From assembly GCF_003206155.1 (NCBI RefSeq), contig NZ_PZJV01000001.1:737325-801324 (forward strand): 64,000 nucleotides of DNA. The letters run 5' to 3'. Below the pieces are notes generated by a model. The model searched no databases and had not been told where the DNA came from. It saw only the letters and a list, made by a program, of their open reading frames with translations. Below are positions 8,074 to 15,985 of this stretch, one piece after another. The position numbers were made by a program, and so were the translations under genes. Origin of the DNA: Salinicola halophilus. GTDB taxonomy: Bacteria > Pseudomonadota > Gammaproteobacteria > Pseudomonadales > Halomonadaceae. The first letter of the stretch is position 1; every line of letters starts with the position of its first letter.

Positions 8074-9999
8074 ATGACGCAGCACCACACTCTCAACGAG
8101 ACGCCCGCGCCCGGCCGTCACGCAAGACGCCCCGCCACTGCCGCGCCGCCGACCGCTTCACGACTGACGGCTTCGCCATCCGCCGGCCAGCGGCTCGTCG
8201 CCGGGGGGCTTTTCCTGCTGGCGGCGACGAGCACCACCGCCCATGCCCAGACCGTCGATGATCAGGCACGCCTGGACGACCTGCAGGTGACCGCCAACCG
8301 GCTCGTCCAGACCCAGAGCGACGTGCTGGCGAGCACCACCGTCATCGAGCGCGCCGAGATCGAGCGCAGTCAGGCATCGAGCCTGGTCGAGCTGCTCCAG
8401 GGCCGGGCCGGCATCGAGCTCGCCCGCAACGGTGGGCGCGGCAATACGACCAGTCTATTCATGCGCGGTACCAACTCCGATCACACCCTGGTGTTGGTCG
8501 ACGGCCAGCGCATCGCCTCCCCCACCGACGGCTCAGTCAACTGGGAATTTCTGCCGGTCGCCGCCATCGAGCGTATCGAGATCGTGCGCGGCCCGCGCGC
8601 TTCGGCCTTCGGGGCCGACGCCATCGGCGGGGTGATCAACATCTTCACCCGTAGCGCCGATGCACCCGGCCAGCACGCCACGCTCGAGCTACGCGCCGGC
8701 GAGCAGGATAGCCAGCAGCAGAGCGGCTGGTTCTCCACCGTTCAGGGCGACACGCGTCTATCGGCGCTGCTCGATCATGCGAAAAGCGACGGTTTCTCCG
8801 CCCGCGACGACGCAAGCGACGACGACGGTTTCGCCCAGAACACCGGCCAGCTCTCGCTCTCTCACGCGTTCGGCGAGTCGGCCGATCTCGACGTGTCGCT
8901 GCTGCGCTCGACCACCCGCTACGACTACGACGACTGCGCCGGCTCCGACGACTGCCGCGGCAAGGGCGAGCAGTTTCTCGCCAACGCGGCGCTCACCAGT
9001 CACCTTTCCGACAGTTGGGACATGGTGCTCACGGCCGGGCAGGCACGGGAGTCGCGGCGTCAGATCATCGACAGCGACAGCAACGGGCGAACCGCCACCC
9101 GGCGCAACGACTTCGGGATCGCCCACCGCTTCCATCTCGACGATGGCGGTGCGGCCCTCGGCGTCGACTATCGTCAGGAAGAACTCACCGACGGCGCCTC
9201 GAGCTACGCGCATGATGCGCGCGAGAATTACGGCCTCTACGCCAACGCCCATCGCCAGCTGGGCCGCCACTCGCTCTCCGCGGGTGCCCGCTTCGACGAC
9301 GATCAGCGCTTCGGCGATGCCACCACCGGCAACGTCGCCTACGCCTTCGACCTCACCGCGCGCCAGCAGCTCGGCGCGAGCTACGCCACGGCTTTCAGGG
9401 CGCCGAGCTTTCTCGAGCTCTACGGCCCCTACGGCAACAACCCGGAGCTCGACGCGGAGGAATCGGAGACCACCGAAGTGTTCTGGCGACTGACCGCCGA
9501 GCGCTGGCATCTCGGCGTCACCGCCTTCGATACCCGCATCGACGATCTGATCAGCTACACCGGGCCGGACTTCGCCCCGATCAACGTCGACCGGGCGCGT
9601 ATTCGCGGCGTGGAGCTTTCTACCGGCTGGCAGACTGGCGGCCTGAGCCTGGATGCCTCGCTGACGCACCAGAATCCGGAAGATCGTTCGACCGACGAGC
9701 GGCTGCTGCGCCGCGCTCGCACCTACGGCCGGCTCGACGCCGATTACGCTTTCGCCGGCTACAACGTCGGCGCGACGCTGCGAAGCGCCGGTAATCGCCG
9801 CGATACCGATGTCGTCTCCTTCGGCGAGACTCACACCGCCGGTTACGGGGTGGTCGATCTGCGCACCTCGTGGGCGGTGACGCCGGAAGTGACGCTGCTG
9901 GCCAAGCTCGAAAACGCCTTCGATCGTGACTATCAGCTGGTCGACGGCTACAACACCCAGGGTCGCTACTTCGAAGCCGGCGTCAGGCTCACCTATTGA
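8074..9999 (+). CDS. btuB: Vitamin B12 TonB-dependent outer-membrane receptor
   Basis: This 641-aa protein has an N-terminal extension and signal peptide ending near AHAQ (residues 56-59). A TonB-box-like DDLQVTANRL follows, then a plug domain (SSLVELLQGRAGIELARNGG, FMRGTNSDHTLVLVDGQRI, RIEIVRGPRASAFGADAIGG, GVINIFTR), and then a 22-strand beta-barrel ending in ...GVRLTY with a terminal aromatic. The plug wording and the length match BtuB. The upstream cobalamin riboswitch independently supports B12 uptake. The reading frame is open further upstream, through the riboswitch; I chose ATG 8074, preceded by gggga, because it gives a normal signal peptide. Confidence 0.93.
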   Translation: MTQHHTLNETPAPGRHARRPATAAPPTASRLTASPSAGQRLVAGGLFLLAATSTTAHAQTVDDQARLDDLQVTANRLVQTQSDVLASTTVIERAEIERSQASSLVELLQGRAGIELARNGGRGNTTSLFMRGTNSDHTLVLVDGQRIASPTDGSVNWEFLPVAAIERIEIVRGPRASAFGADAIGGVINIFTRSADAPGQHATLELRAGEQDSQQQSGWFSTVQGDTRLSALLDHAKSDGFSARDDASDDDGFAQNTGQLSLSHAFGESADLDVSLLRSTTRYDYDDCAGSDDCRGKGEQFLANAALTSHLSDSWDMVLTAGQARESRRQIIDSDSNGRTATRRNDFGIAHRFHLDDGGAALGVDYRQEELTDGASSYAHDARENYGLYANAHRQLGRHSLSAGARFDDDQRFGDATTGNVAYAFDLTARQQLGASYATAFRAPSFLELYGPYGNNPELDAEESETTEVFWRLTAERWHLGVTAFDTRIDDLISYTGPDFAPINVDRARIRGVELSTGWQTGGLSLDASLTHQNPEDRSTDERLLRRARTYGRLDADYAFAGYNVGATLRSAGNRRDTDVVSFGETHTAGYGVVDLRTSWAVTPEVTLLAKLENAFDRDYQLVDGYNTQGRYFEAGVRLTY

Positions 10000-10059
10000 G
10001 CTCGCCACGTTTGAACCGCGGCATCGCCGGCGCTCTCCTGACGGCGGCGAGAAGATCGG

Positions 10060-11181
10060 TCAGGCGTGCTGAGGGACGACCGCCCTGTCGGCCACGGCCG
10101 TTGCCAGAAACGTCTCGATGGCGGCGGCATTCTCGTCGAGGTCGAAGCGATAGTCCTGATCAGTGCCGCTCGTTCGCAGATAGGTGATCCGAGCCTGGGC
10201 AGCCATCGCCACCGAGGCGTGCCAGAAGTTGTTGCGCGGCCCGCGGGACCAGATCAGCACTCGCGCCCCGGGACGGCAGAAGCCGATGTTGTGCAGCGCC
10301 GAGCCATCCTCCCCGGCGATCCACTCGGCCGCCTCGAAGTAGGCGATCTGATCGGCCAGGGAATGATCTTCGGGGTAGAACGCGACGAATCCGCGCCGCG
10401 TGAAGTACGCCTCCAGCGTCTCCTGATCCGTGACCCGCGGCGTCTTGCGTCGCAGCAACACCAGCCTGTGCGGCAGACGCCGGTCCCTCGGGCTGTCCTT
10501 GGCGTAGCAGTCACGCAGGAAGTCGAAGCTCTCGCGCATCTGCCGCGTACAGAGCGTCAGCCCGTTCTTGCCGATGACCGGCACCCAGAGCGACTTGACC
10601 ATCACGTAGTGCGACTTGTCGTAGCGCACGACGCGATCGGCGAGCCCCGCCGCCTCGATGAAGGCGAACGCCCAGCCCGGCATGTTCTTGATCAGAATCG
10701 GCCGGCGCACACCGGTCTTTTGCTCGACCAGACGGATGCTCAGCAACCGCGAGACGTAGTCGATGATCCAGTGACCGTAGACGTGGATACCGGGGCCGTG
10801 GAGCAGGATCGCCTCGTCGCGCACGTCGAATGCGTCCGGCGATTCGAGCCGGTTCTCGCGCACCGCCGCTTCCAGGCGTTGCCGCGACCAGTTGACGCCG
10901 TGGCCGTTGAGATAGGCGCTCACCCGGGGCAGATAGACCACGCAGGCCTGCCCGAAGATCAGGGCGTCAGTGACCCGGGCCACACGTCGGGACCAGAGCC
11001 CGTCGGCACTGGCCGCCACGCGGCTGAAGTAGGCGCTCTGGAAGTCGGCATCCGTATCGGCGGTGATGACACGCTCGTCGTACGCTTCACGATAGGGCGT
11101 TTCGAACTCGAGGTACTCGATCGGGCCGGGCACACTCGCTTCTTCGCCGTACCACTGCGCGGCGACTTCGATGGTTTTCAT
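10060..11181 (-). CDS. GT61-family (DUF563) glycosyltransferase-like protein
   Basis: This 373-aa protein has the hallmarks of glycosyltransferase family 61: IHVYGHWIIDYVSRLLSI in the middle (the GHWIxDxLPR motif), RLVLLRRKTPRV, and the C-terminal EDGSALHNIGFCRPGARVLI (the GxxGAxLxNxxFxxPG motif). Members usually transfer sugars onto capsular or other extracellular polysaccharide. It stands alone, with no polysaccharide cluster around it. The ATG at 11179-11181 was preferred over one at 11298, whose 39 extra residues are low-complexity and basic. It is convergent with btuB. Confidence 0.8.
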   Translation of the reverse strand: MKTIEVAAQWYGEEASVPGPIEYLEFETPYREAYDERVITADTDADFQSAYFSRVAASADGLWSRRVARVTDALIFGQACVVYLPRVSAYLNGHGVNWSRQRLEAAVRENRLESPDAFDVRDEAILLHGPGIHVYGHWIIDYVSRLLSIRLVEQKTGVRRPILIKNMPGWAFAFIEAAGLADRVVRYDKSHYVMVKSLWVPVIGKNGLTLCTRQMRESFDFLRDCYAKDSPRDRRLPHRLVLLRRKTPRVTDQETLEAYFTRRGFVAFYPEDHSLADQIAYFEAAEWIAGEDGSALHNIGFCRPGARVLIWSRGPRNNFWHASVAMAAQARITYLRTSGTDQDYRFDLDENAAAIETFLATAVADRAVVPQHA

Positions 11182-11451
11182 GCAGGCTCTCTTAGACCGA
11201 TCGCTGGACCGGCAACTGGGGACGTGGCACCCGTGCGACGACCGTCGTCGGGCTCTTCCATGCCCCCAGGTATACGCAGCTCGCCACTCACCGCCCATAC
11301 GAAAATGGGCGTGGCGAAAAAGGCTGACGTTTCCCGGCGCCGGGTATCGCGAGAAAGCTGAGATACCTCCTGCCGTTAACGTCGGCGGCCCATTGCGAGC
11401 CGCCGCGAAGGCGAATACTGTATTTAGATACAGCCTCTAGAGCGCCAAACC
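11182..11451. promoter_or_regulatory. Divergent promoter region (GT61 gene / radical SAM gene)
   Basis: This 270-bp region lies between two divergent starts. Its 3' part carries the LexA box (listed separately) and a plausible promoter for the plus gene: TTGCGA at 11393-11398, a 17-bp spacer, then TACTGT at 11416-11421, which overlaps the operator. No gene is seen. Confidence 0.5.
11418..11433 (+). promoter_or_regulatory. LexA (SOS) box
   Basis: CTGTATTTAGATACAG fits the gammaproteobacterial LexA operator CTGT-N8-ACAG, with six-base arms CTGTAT/ATACAG. It ends 18 bp before the ATG of the radical SAM gene and overlaps its likely -10 element, the usual repressing position. Confidence 0.88.
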
Positions 11452-12519
11452 ATGCATCCCGATTCCGGTCCACGCAAAGGCCGCGGTGCCACCTACAACC
11501 CGGACAACCGCTTCCAGCCGAGCCGCATCGAGTCTGAGTCCGACGGCTGGTGGTGGGAACAGGCCGCCGAGCGCATCGATACTCAGGTGATCGAGGAAGC
11601 CCCCAGGAGCGCACTCTCCTGGAATCACTCACCGGACCTGGGTTTCGACCGCTCGCTCAATCCCTATCGCGGCTGCGAGCACGGCTGCGTCTACTGCTAC
11701 GCTCGCCCCAGCCACGCCTACTGGGACTACTCGCCGGGGCTGGACTTCGAGACCCGCCTGATCGCCAAGACCGGCATGGTCGAGCGGCTGCGCGAGGAGC
11801 TCTGCAAGCCTGGCTACGTCTGTCGGCCGATCAATCTCTCGGGCAATACCGACGCCTACCAGCCCATCGAGGCGGACTACGCCAGCACCCGTTCGCTGCT
11901 CGAACTGCTGCTCGAGTGTCGCCACCCGGTGACGCTGGTGACCAAGAGCGCGCTGATCCTGCGCGACACCGCGCTGCTCGCCGAGATGGCGCGGCACCGC
12001 CTGGTTCGCGTGTTCGTGAGTCTCACCACGCTCGACAACGACCTGAAGCGCACGCTGGAGCCGCGCACCGCCTCCCCGGCGGCGCGTCTGAGGGTGATTC
12101 GCGAGTTGCACGAGGCGGGCGTTCCCGTCGGTGTGCTGGTCGCCCCGGTGATTCCGGCGATCAACGATTGTGAGATCGAGTCGATTCTCGCCCGCGCCGC
12201 CGAGGCGGGCGCGGCGAGTGCGAGCTGGACGCTGCTGCGTCTGCCGCGGGAGGTCTCGCCGCTGTTCGAAGCGTGGCTCGCGGCGCACTACCCCGAGCGT
12301 GCCGGCAAGGTGATGAGCCTGATCCGCCAGTCCCGAGGCGGCGCCACCAACGACAGCCGCTTCGGCCAGCGGATGCACGGCGAGGGGCTGTTCGTCGACA
12401 TGATCGATCAGCGCTTCGCGCGCAGCGCGAGAAAACTCGGCCTCGGCCGTCGCGCCGAGATGGGCCTCGAGACCGCCGGCTTCCGCCCACCCCATCGTCA
12501 ACAGGATCTCTTCGGCTGA
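11452..12519 (+). CDS. PA0069-family radical SAM protein (SplB-like)
   Basis: This 355-aa protein opens with GPRKGRGATYNPDNRF, the start typical of the PA0069/SplB-related radical SAM family. The [4Fe-4S] cluster motif is CEHGCVYC (Cys75, Cys79, Cys82), spaced CxxxCxxC. Later words such as NLSGNTDAYQPIE and LVTKSALILRD fit the radical SAM barrel. The biochemical reaction of this family is not established. From general knowledge, PA0069 of P. aeruginosa belongs to the LexA regulon, and a strong LexA box lies directly upstream here. A DNA-damage-linked function is therefore a reasonable inference. Confidence 0.92.
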   Translation: MHPDSGPRKGRGATYNPDNRFQPSRIESESDGWWWEQAAERIDTQVIEEAPRSALSWNHSPDLGFDRSLNPYRGCEHGCVYCYARPSHAYWDYSPGLDFETRLIAKTGMVERLREELCKPGYVCRPINLSGNTDAYQPIEADYASTRSLLELLLECRHPVTLVTKSALILRDTALLAEMARHRLVRVFVSLTTLDNDLKRTLEPRTASPAARLRVIRELHEAGVPVGVLVAPVIPAINDCEIESILARAAEAGAASASWTLLRLPREVSPLFEAWLAAHYPERAGKVMSLIRQSRGGATNDSRFGQRMHGEGLFVDMIDQRFARSARKLGLGRRAEMGLETAGFRPPHRQQDLFG

Positions 12520-12989
12520 GGGCACCCGGGGCAACAAGCGGGCGGTTGAACGTCGTTCGAGGTCGGAACAGGATCATTGGCGAATCGGTTACTGCCATTT
12601 TCTTCGCCCGGGGCTTCGCTTCGCTGCCACCGCCCACGCTCTCGGTCCTCGTTCCAGTCAAAGACGCGGCCGGCATCCTGCCGCGCTATCCGAACGGGCG
12701 CGCCGGGGCGATGTGGCGCTGGTGGCATCCCCCCGCGTCTGACGGCATCGGCTGCGACTCGACCAGCCGGATCTTGGGGTCGCCGTCGGTATCTGGCTCG
12801 GCCACTTTTTCTCCTACCAGACCCACGCCGTCGGGGGCCTCCCAGGCGGGCGATGTCGTCACTGACCCGGCAAACGGTCGGCCAGCCGTGACAGTCGATG
12901 CGAAAGCATCCCGGTCGAGGATCGGGAAACGACGACGCCTCGCAGCCGAGCTGCAAGGCGTCGTGAGCACTCGGCGGCGCGAGGGCGCG
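12520..12989. other. 470-bp intergenic region between convergent genes
   Basis: This lies between the radical SAM gene (plus) and the PPC-repeat gene (minus), both of which end here. Reading frames are open on both strands, but the translations are not recognisable and none has a good start with a ribosome-binding site. The only clear structure is a terminator-like hairpin at 12930-12964. Confidence 0.45.
12930..12964 (-). terminator. Probable terminator of the PPC-repeat gene
   Basis: ACGACGCCT.GCAG pairs with CTGC.AGGCGTCGT across a short loop. On the minus strand it is followed by cgtttccc. It lies about 25 bp past the stop of the PPC-repeat gene; the T-tract is weak. Confidence 0.55.
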
Positions 12990-14417
12990 TCAGTCGAGTT
13001 TTTCGGTCTGTAGCCGGAAGCGACCCGTTCCGTCCTCGTAGCCGCTCGCGTTGATCGTATAATCACCCGGCGTCAGGTTCGTCTCGATACGCGCGTCATA
13101 GCCTCCACCGCTATCGTCATCGGAAAGCGCGACGCCGGACTCGCCGGTTAGCTTCAGGAAGGCGTCCAGTTCGCTGGAACGCATGGTCACGGCGTAGCGA
13201 CCCGCTTCGTCAATATGCCAGACGTAGTCCTTGGCGCCATCGGACATCAAGGCGTCCTCGAGCCGCCCGACGCCCTCGATGCGACGCGCTTCATCGGACA
13301 GCGCATCGGCTGACGACGTTGCCACCGCCAACGTGAACATCCCGGCAGTGCCAGCCTCGTAGCCCGACGCACTCAGGGTGTACGTGCCGGGTTGTAGAAT
13401 GCCTTTCAAGCGAGCGTCGTAGCCGTCACCGCTGTCGTCGTCGACGAGGTTCACGCCTTCTCCCGTCAATACGAGATAGGCATCCAGCGTCTCCGAACGC
13501 ATGTCGATCGTATAGGTGGCCACGTCGTCGACGTTGAGGGTGTACTTGCGAGGGTCGCCATTGAAGTACCCCGTCAACTCGTCACTGGGGGAAACGTCCC
13601 CCTCGTTGCGTAGCGCGTCTCCGGCCGGAAGCGGTTGGGGTTCGACGCTCAAGGTGTACTCGCCGGTCGTCGTGTCACCGTAGGCGCTCGCCTCGACCCG
13701 ATAATCGCCAGACGCCAGATAGGTGGTCAGCTGGGCATCACGTCCGGTAACGCCTTCGCCGGAGTCGTCATCGCTGACCTCGACGTTCTGACCGGCAAGG
13801 CGAAGATAGGCGTCCACCACGTCACTGCGCATGGTGACGCGGTACAACCCGGCTTTTTCGACGTCGAGCGAGTAGGCGTTAGGGTCGCCGGTGAAAAAAC
13901 CGGTGAGTTCGTCTTCGGTCGCCAGGTCCCCTCCGTTGCGGACGTCGAGCGTCCCACTACTGACCTCGAAGGGACCGTAGCTATCGCTATCGACGCCGCT
14001 GACGGCCAACCAGTAGGTGCCCGTCCTCTCGATCTCGGCGCCCAAGCTGACGGCTGGTGAGTCGCTGGCAGGTTCGGCGGATCTGGCCGGGGCCGACGAA
14101 TGGGCCAACAGGTTGTCGTTGTCGTCGAATAGCGTCAGGGTGCCGCCGAGCGCCCCTTCGAGCTCGAACCGCACGAAGGTGTCGGCATCGAACTTCACTG
14201 GCAGCCGCACGTATCGGCTGCCGTCGTTGGCGTTGAGCTGGCTCGTGGAAGTCAGCTCGCCTGTCAGCGTGTCACCGACCGGGCGCGGTTGCGACGGTGA
14301 TTTGGCATCGTCAGCCTTTTGGCTACCTGGCAACTGATACGCGGCCGTCCACCCCAAAAGGATGCCTACCGTAACAGTGACGACTGTGCCGGCCGTGCGG
14401 TACACGGTTGGTGTCAT
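12990..14417 (-). CDS. Envelope-anchored protein with four PPC-like repeats
   Basis: This 475-aa protein has an N-terminal membrane anchor or uncleaved signal at about residues 4-25, then four copies of a roughly 110-residue beta-rich module. The repeating signature is LTGxFxGDxxxYxLxV, then MRSxxxDAYLxLxG, then DDDSGxGxDA, and finally a tyrosine and ASGYxxGTxGxFTL. The first copy is the most diverged. This resembles the pre-peptidase C-terminal (PPC) domain of secreted enzymes, but there is no catalytic domain. The acidic DDDSG loops could bind calcium. ATG 14417 follows a good AAGGGAAAG ribosome-binding site; an ATG at 14459 is the alternative. Confidence 0.8.
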   Translation of the reverse strand: MTPTVYRTAGTVVTVTVGILLGWTAAYQLPGSQKADDAKSPSQPRPVGDTLTGELTSTSQLNANDGSRYVRLPVKFDADTFVRFELEGALGGTLTLFDDNDNLLAHSSAPARSAEPASDSPAVSLGAEIERTGTYWLAVSGVDSDSYGPFEVSSGTLDVRNGGDLATEDELTGFFTGDPNAYSLDVEKAGLYRVTMRSDVVDAYLRLAGQNVEVSDDDSGEGVTGRDAQLTTYLASGDYRVEASAYGDTTTGEYTLSVEPQPLPAGDALRNEGDVSPSDELTGYFNGDPRKYTLNVDDVATYTIDMRSETLDAYLVLTGEGVNLVDDDSGDGYDARLKGILQPGTYTLSASGYEAGTAGMFTLAVATSSADALSDEARRIEGVGRLEDALMSDGAKDYVWHIDEAGRYAVTMRSSELDAFLKLTGESGVALSDDDSGGGYDARIETNLTPGDYTINASGYEDGTGRFRLQTEKLD

Positions 14418-14946
14418 TCTCTTTCCCTTAAAGACGTATTGTCGTGATGCCGCCCCCAAGCAGGGAGGCGTTTGAGCCGAGAGTCATGACATTGCGCGTC
14501 GTGACCGACGCTATGTCATTGATCGCGCCTAGTTAATTGGAAAGTAGAAAGCCCGGTAAGTCGATGCACAATGGCACAATAAAGTGGTGAGTTGACATTT
14601 AATGACATCAATCTTCGCCGAAACTAAGCGAACTTCGTGTTTTCATCGGTTTGTCAGACAATCCTGACGCTGCCAGAGGCGTTCAGGACGTGGCGTCGTG
14701 GCTCAACGCGCTGGAGTCATCGGGACCGAGGCATGGGAAGAGGCCTTGGCCGCCTAGGGTCGGTAGCCCGAAACGCCAAGCTCATCCGCCGGCGAGCGCT
14801 CATCCGCTGGCGAACGCTCATCCGCTGGCGAACGCTCATCCGCTGGCGAACGCTCATCCGCTGGCGAACGCTCATCCGCTGGCGAACGCTCGTGTGGGCT
14901 CGCCCCATCCCGTAGGATGGCGCCAAAGCCCCGTCACGAGCGCGCC
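14418..14946. other. 529-bp intergenic region, AT-rich part plus tandem repeat
   Basis: The part from about 14500 to 14640 is markedly more AT-rich than its surroundings and probably holds the promoter of the PPC-repeat gene. The part from 14780 on is the 18-bp tandem repeat. The open frames across the repeat encode only the repeat. Confidence 0.5.
14780..14887. repeat. 18-bp tandem repeat, six units
   Basis: Unit gctcatccgctggcgaac. Units 2-6 are identical as printed; unit 1 differs at two bases. It ends 60 bp before the HTH gene start. Confidence 0.95.
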
Positions 14947-15264
14947 ATGACTCTCAGCAAGACCCGCACCAGCTTCTACCGCCGGCTCTTCGTCGCGTAT
15001 CTCATCGATAGCGGCCGGGCGACGAGCGTGCCGGCCGTCGTCGAGGCGACCGGGATGCCGCGACGTACCGCGCAGGACACACTGACCGCACTGGCAGAGC
15101 TGGATATCCTCTGTGCCTTCGAGCAGACACAGGGCGAGCGCCACCACATCGGTCGCTACGTCATCCGCGACTGGGGCCCGATCGACGCCCAATGGGTCGC
15201 GGCCAACGCGACGAGTCTGGCCACCGCTCTCGGCTACCCCCGGCCCGACGACGCATCGCCCTAG
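14947..15264 (+). CDS. Small winged-helix DNA-binding protein
   Basis: This 105-aa protein has a helix-turn-helix pattern near its centre (VPAVVEATGMPRRTAQDTL, then ALAELDIL) followed by a probable beta-wing (EQTQGERHHIGRYVI). It looks like a small single-domain transcription factor; no effector domain is present. ATG 14947 is preferred over 14917, since the start TLSKTRTSFYRRLFVAYLI is the natural first helix. It lies 91 bp upstream of cobO in the same direction, with a 13-bp tandem repeat between them. Confidence 0.75.
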   Translation: MTLSKTRTSFYRRLFVAYLIDSGRATSVPAVVEATGMPRRTAQDTLTALAELDILCAFEQTQGERHHIGRYVIRDWGPIDAQWVAANATSLATALGYPRPDDASP

Positions 15265-15291
15265 ACCCAACGTCTCGAACCCCCTTCTTTA

Positions 15292-15343
15292 TTCAGCGAA
15301 CGACTTCAGCGAATCACTTCAGCGAGTGACTTCAACGAACTAC
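15292..15343. repeat. 13-bp tandem repeat, four units
   Basis: Units ttcagcgaacgac, ttcagcgaatcac, ttcagcgagtgac and ttcaacgaactac lie immediately before the cobO ribosome-binding site. Confidence 0.9.
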
Positions 15344-15355
15344 CGGAGCCCCAGC

Positions 15356-15985
15356 GTGAGCGACGACGCCCCCCACGACAGTGCCCCCAGCGACAGAAAC
15401 GCCCGTCACCAGCGCGCGATGCAGAAACTCAAGCGTCATGTCGATGACAAGGTTGCCGCCGCCAGCGAACAGCGCGGTCTACTGCTGGTGTTCACCGGCA
15501 ACGGCAAGGGCAAGACCACCGCCGCCTGGGGCACGGTCACCCGGGCCCTGGGCTACGGCTATCGGGTCGGGGTGATCCAGTTCATCAAGGGGCTGTGGGA
15601 GTGCGGCGAGCGCGAGCGTCTGAGCGAAGACGCCAATCTGGCGGTCCACGTGATGGCGACCGGCTTCACCTGGGAAACCCAGAACCGAGAGAGCGACACC
15701 GCCGCCTGCGTCGAGGTGTGGCAGGAGGCCAAGCGCCTGCTGGCCGACCCCGATGTCTATCTGGTCGTGCTCGACGAGATCACCTACATGCTCAAGTTCG
15801 GCTATCTCGACATCGACGAGGTCGCCCGCGCCATCGATGAGCGCCCGCCGGAACAGAGCGTGATCGTCACCGGGCGCAACGCCCACCGCACGCTGATCGA
15901 GATGGCGGATACCGTCACCGAGATGGACGTCGTCAAGCACGCCTTCGACGTGGGGATTCAGGCCCGGCGCGGTATCGACTTCTAG
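15356..15985 (+). CDS. cobO: Cob(I)yrinic acid a,c-diamide adenosyltransferase
   Basis: This 209-aa enzyme of the CobO/BtuR family attaches the adenosyl group from ATP to cob(I)alamin or its precursor in the cytosol. The P-loop GNGKGKT is at residues 48-54, followed by GVIQFIKGLWECGE, VVLDEITYML (Walker-B-like) and VIVTGRNAHRTLIEMAD; all are family hallmarks. The start is GTG 15356 with a CGGAG site 8 bp upstream; an in-frame ATG at 15419 is possible but would lose a region often present in the family. No riboswitch precedes it. The stop TAG lies inside a CTAG shared with the stop of btuF on the other strand. Confidence 0.92.
   Translation: MSDDAPHDSAPSDRNARHQRAMQKLKRHVDDKVAAASEQRGLLLVFTGNGKGKTTAAWGTVTRALGYGYRVGVIQFIKGLWECGERERLSEDANLAVHVMATGFTWETQNRESDTAACVEVWQEAKRLLADPDVYLVVLDEITYMLKFGYLDIDEVARAIDERPPEQSVIVTGRNAHRTLIEMADTVTEMDVVKHAFDVGIQARRGIDF

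Noticed and set aside
8758-10008. A 416-codon minus-strand open frame opposite btuB
   Set aside because: btuB on the plus strand has a full receptor motif set; the antisense translation is featureless and valine/alanine-rich.
12498-13066. Overlapping minus-strand open frames between the radical SAM and PPC-repeat genes, possibly a decayed gene
   Set aside because: No segment resembles a known protein, and the frames lack credible starts; a pseudogene cannot be supported without a homologue search.
14780-14887. CRISPR array
   Set aside because: The units are contiguous 18-bp tandem repeats without spacers, and no cas genes are near.
14651-14950. A small repeat-containing protein gene across the 18-bp array
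   Set aside because: All three frames stay open only because the unit is 18 bp without stops; no ribosome-binding site or conserved flanks.
14500-15356. A cobalamin riboswitch upstream of cobO
   Set aside because: None of the conserved core words or the B12 box seen at 7640-7870 is present in this interval.
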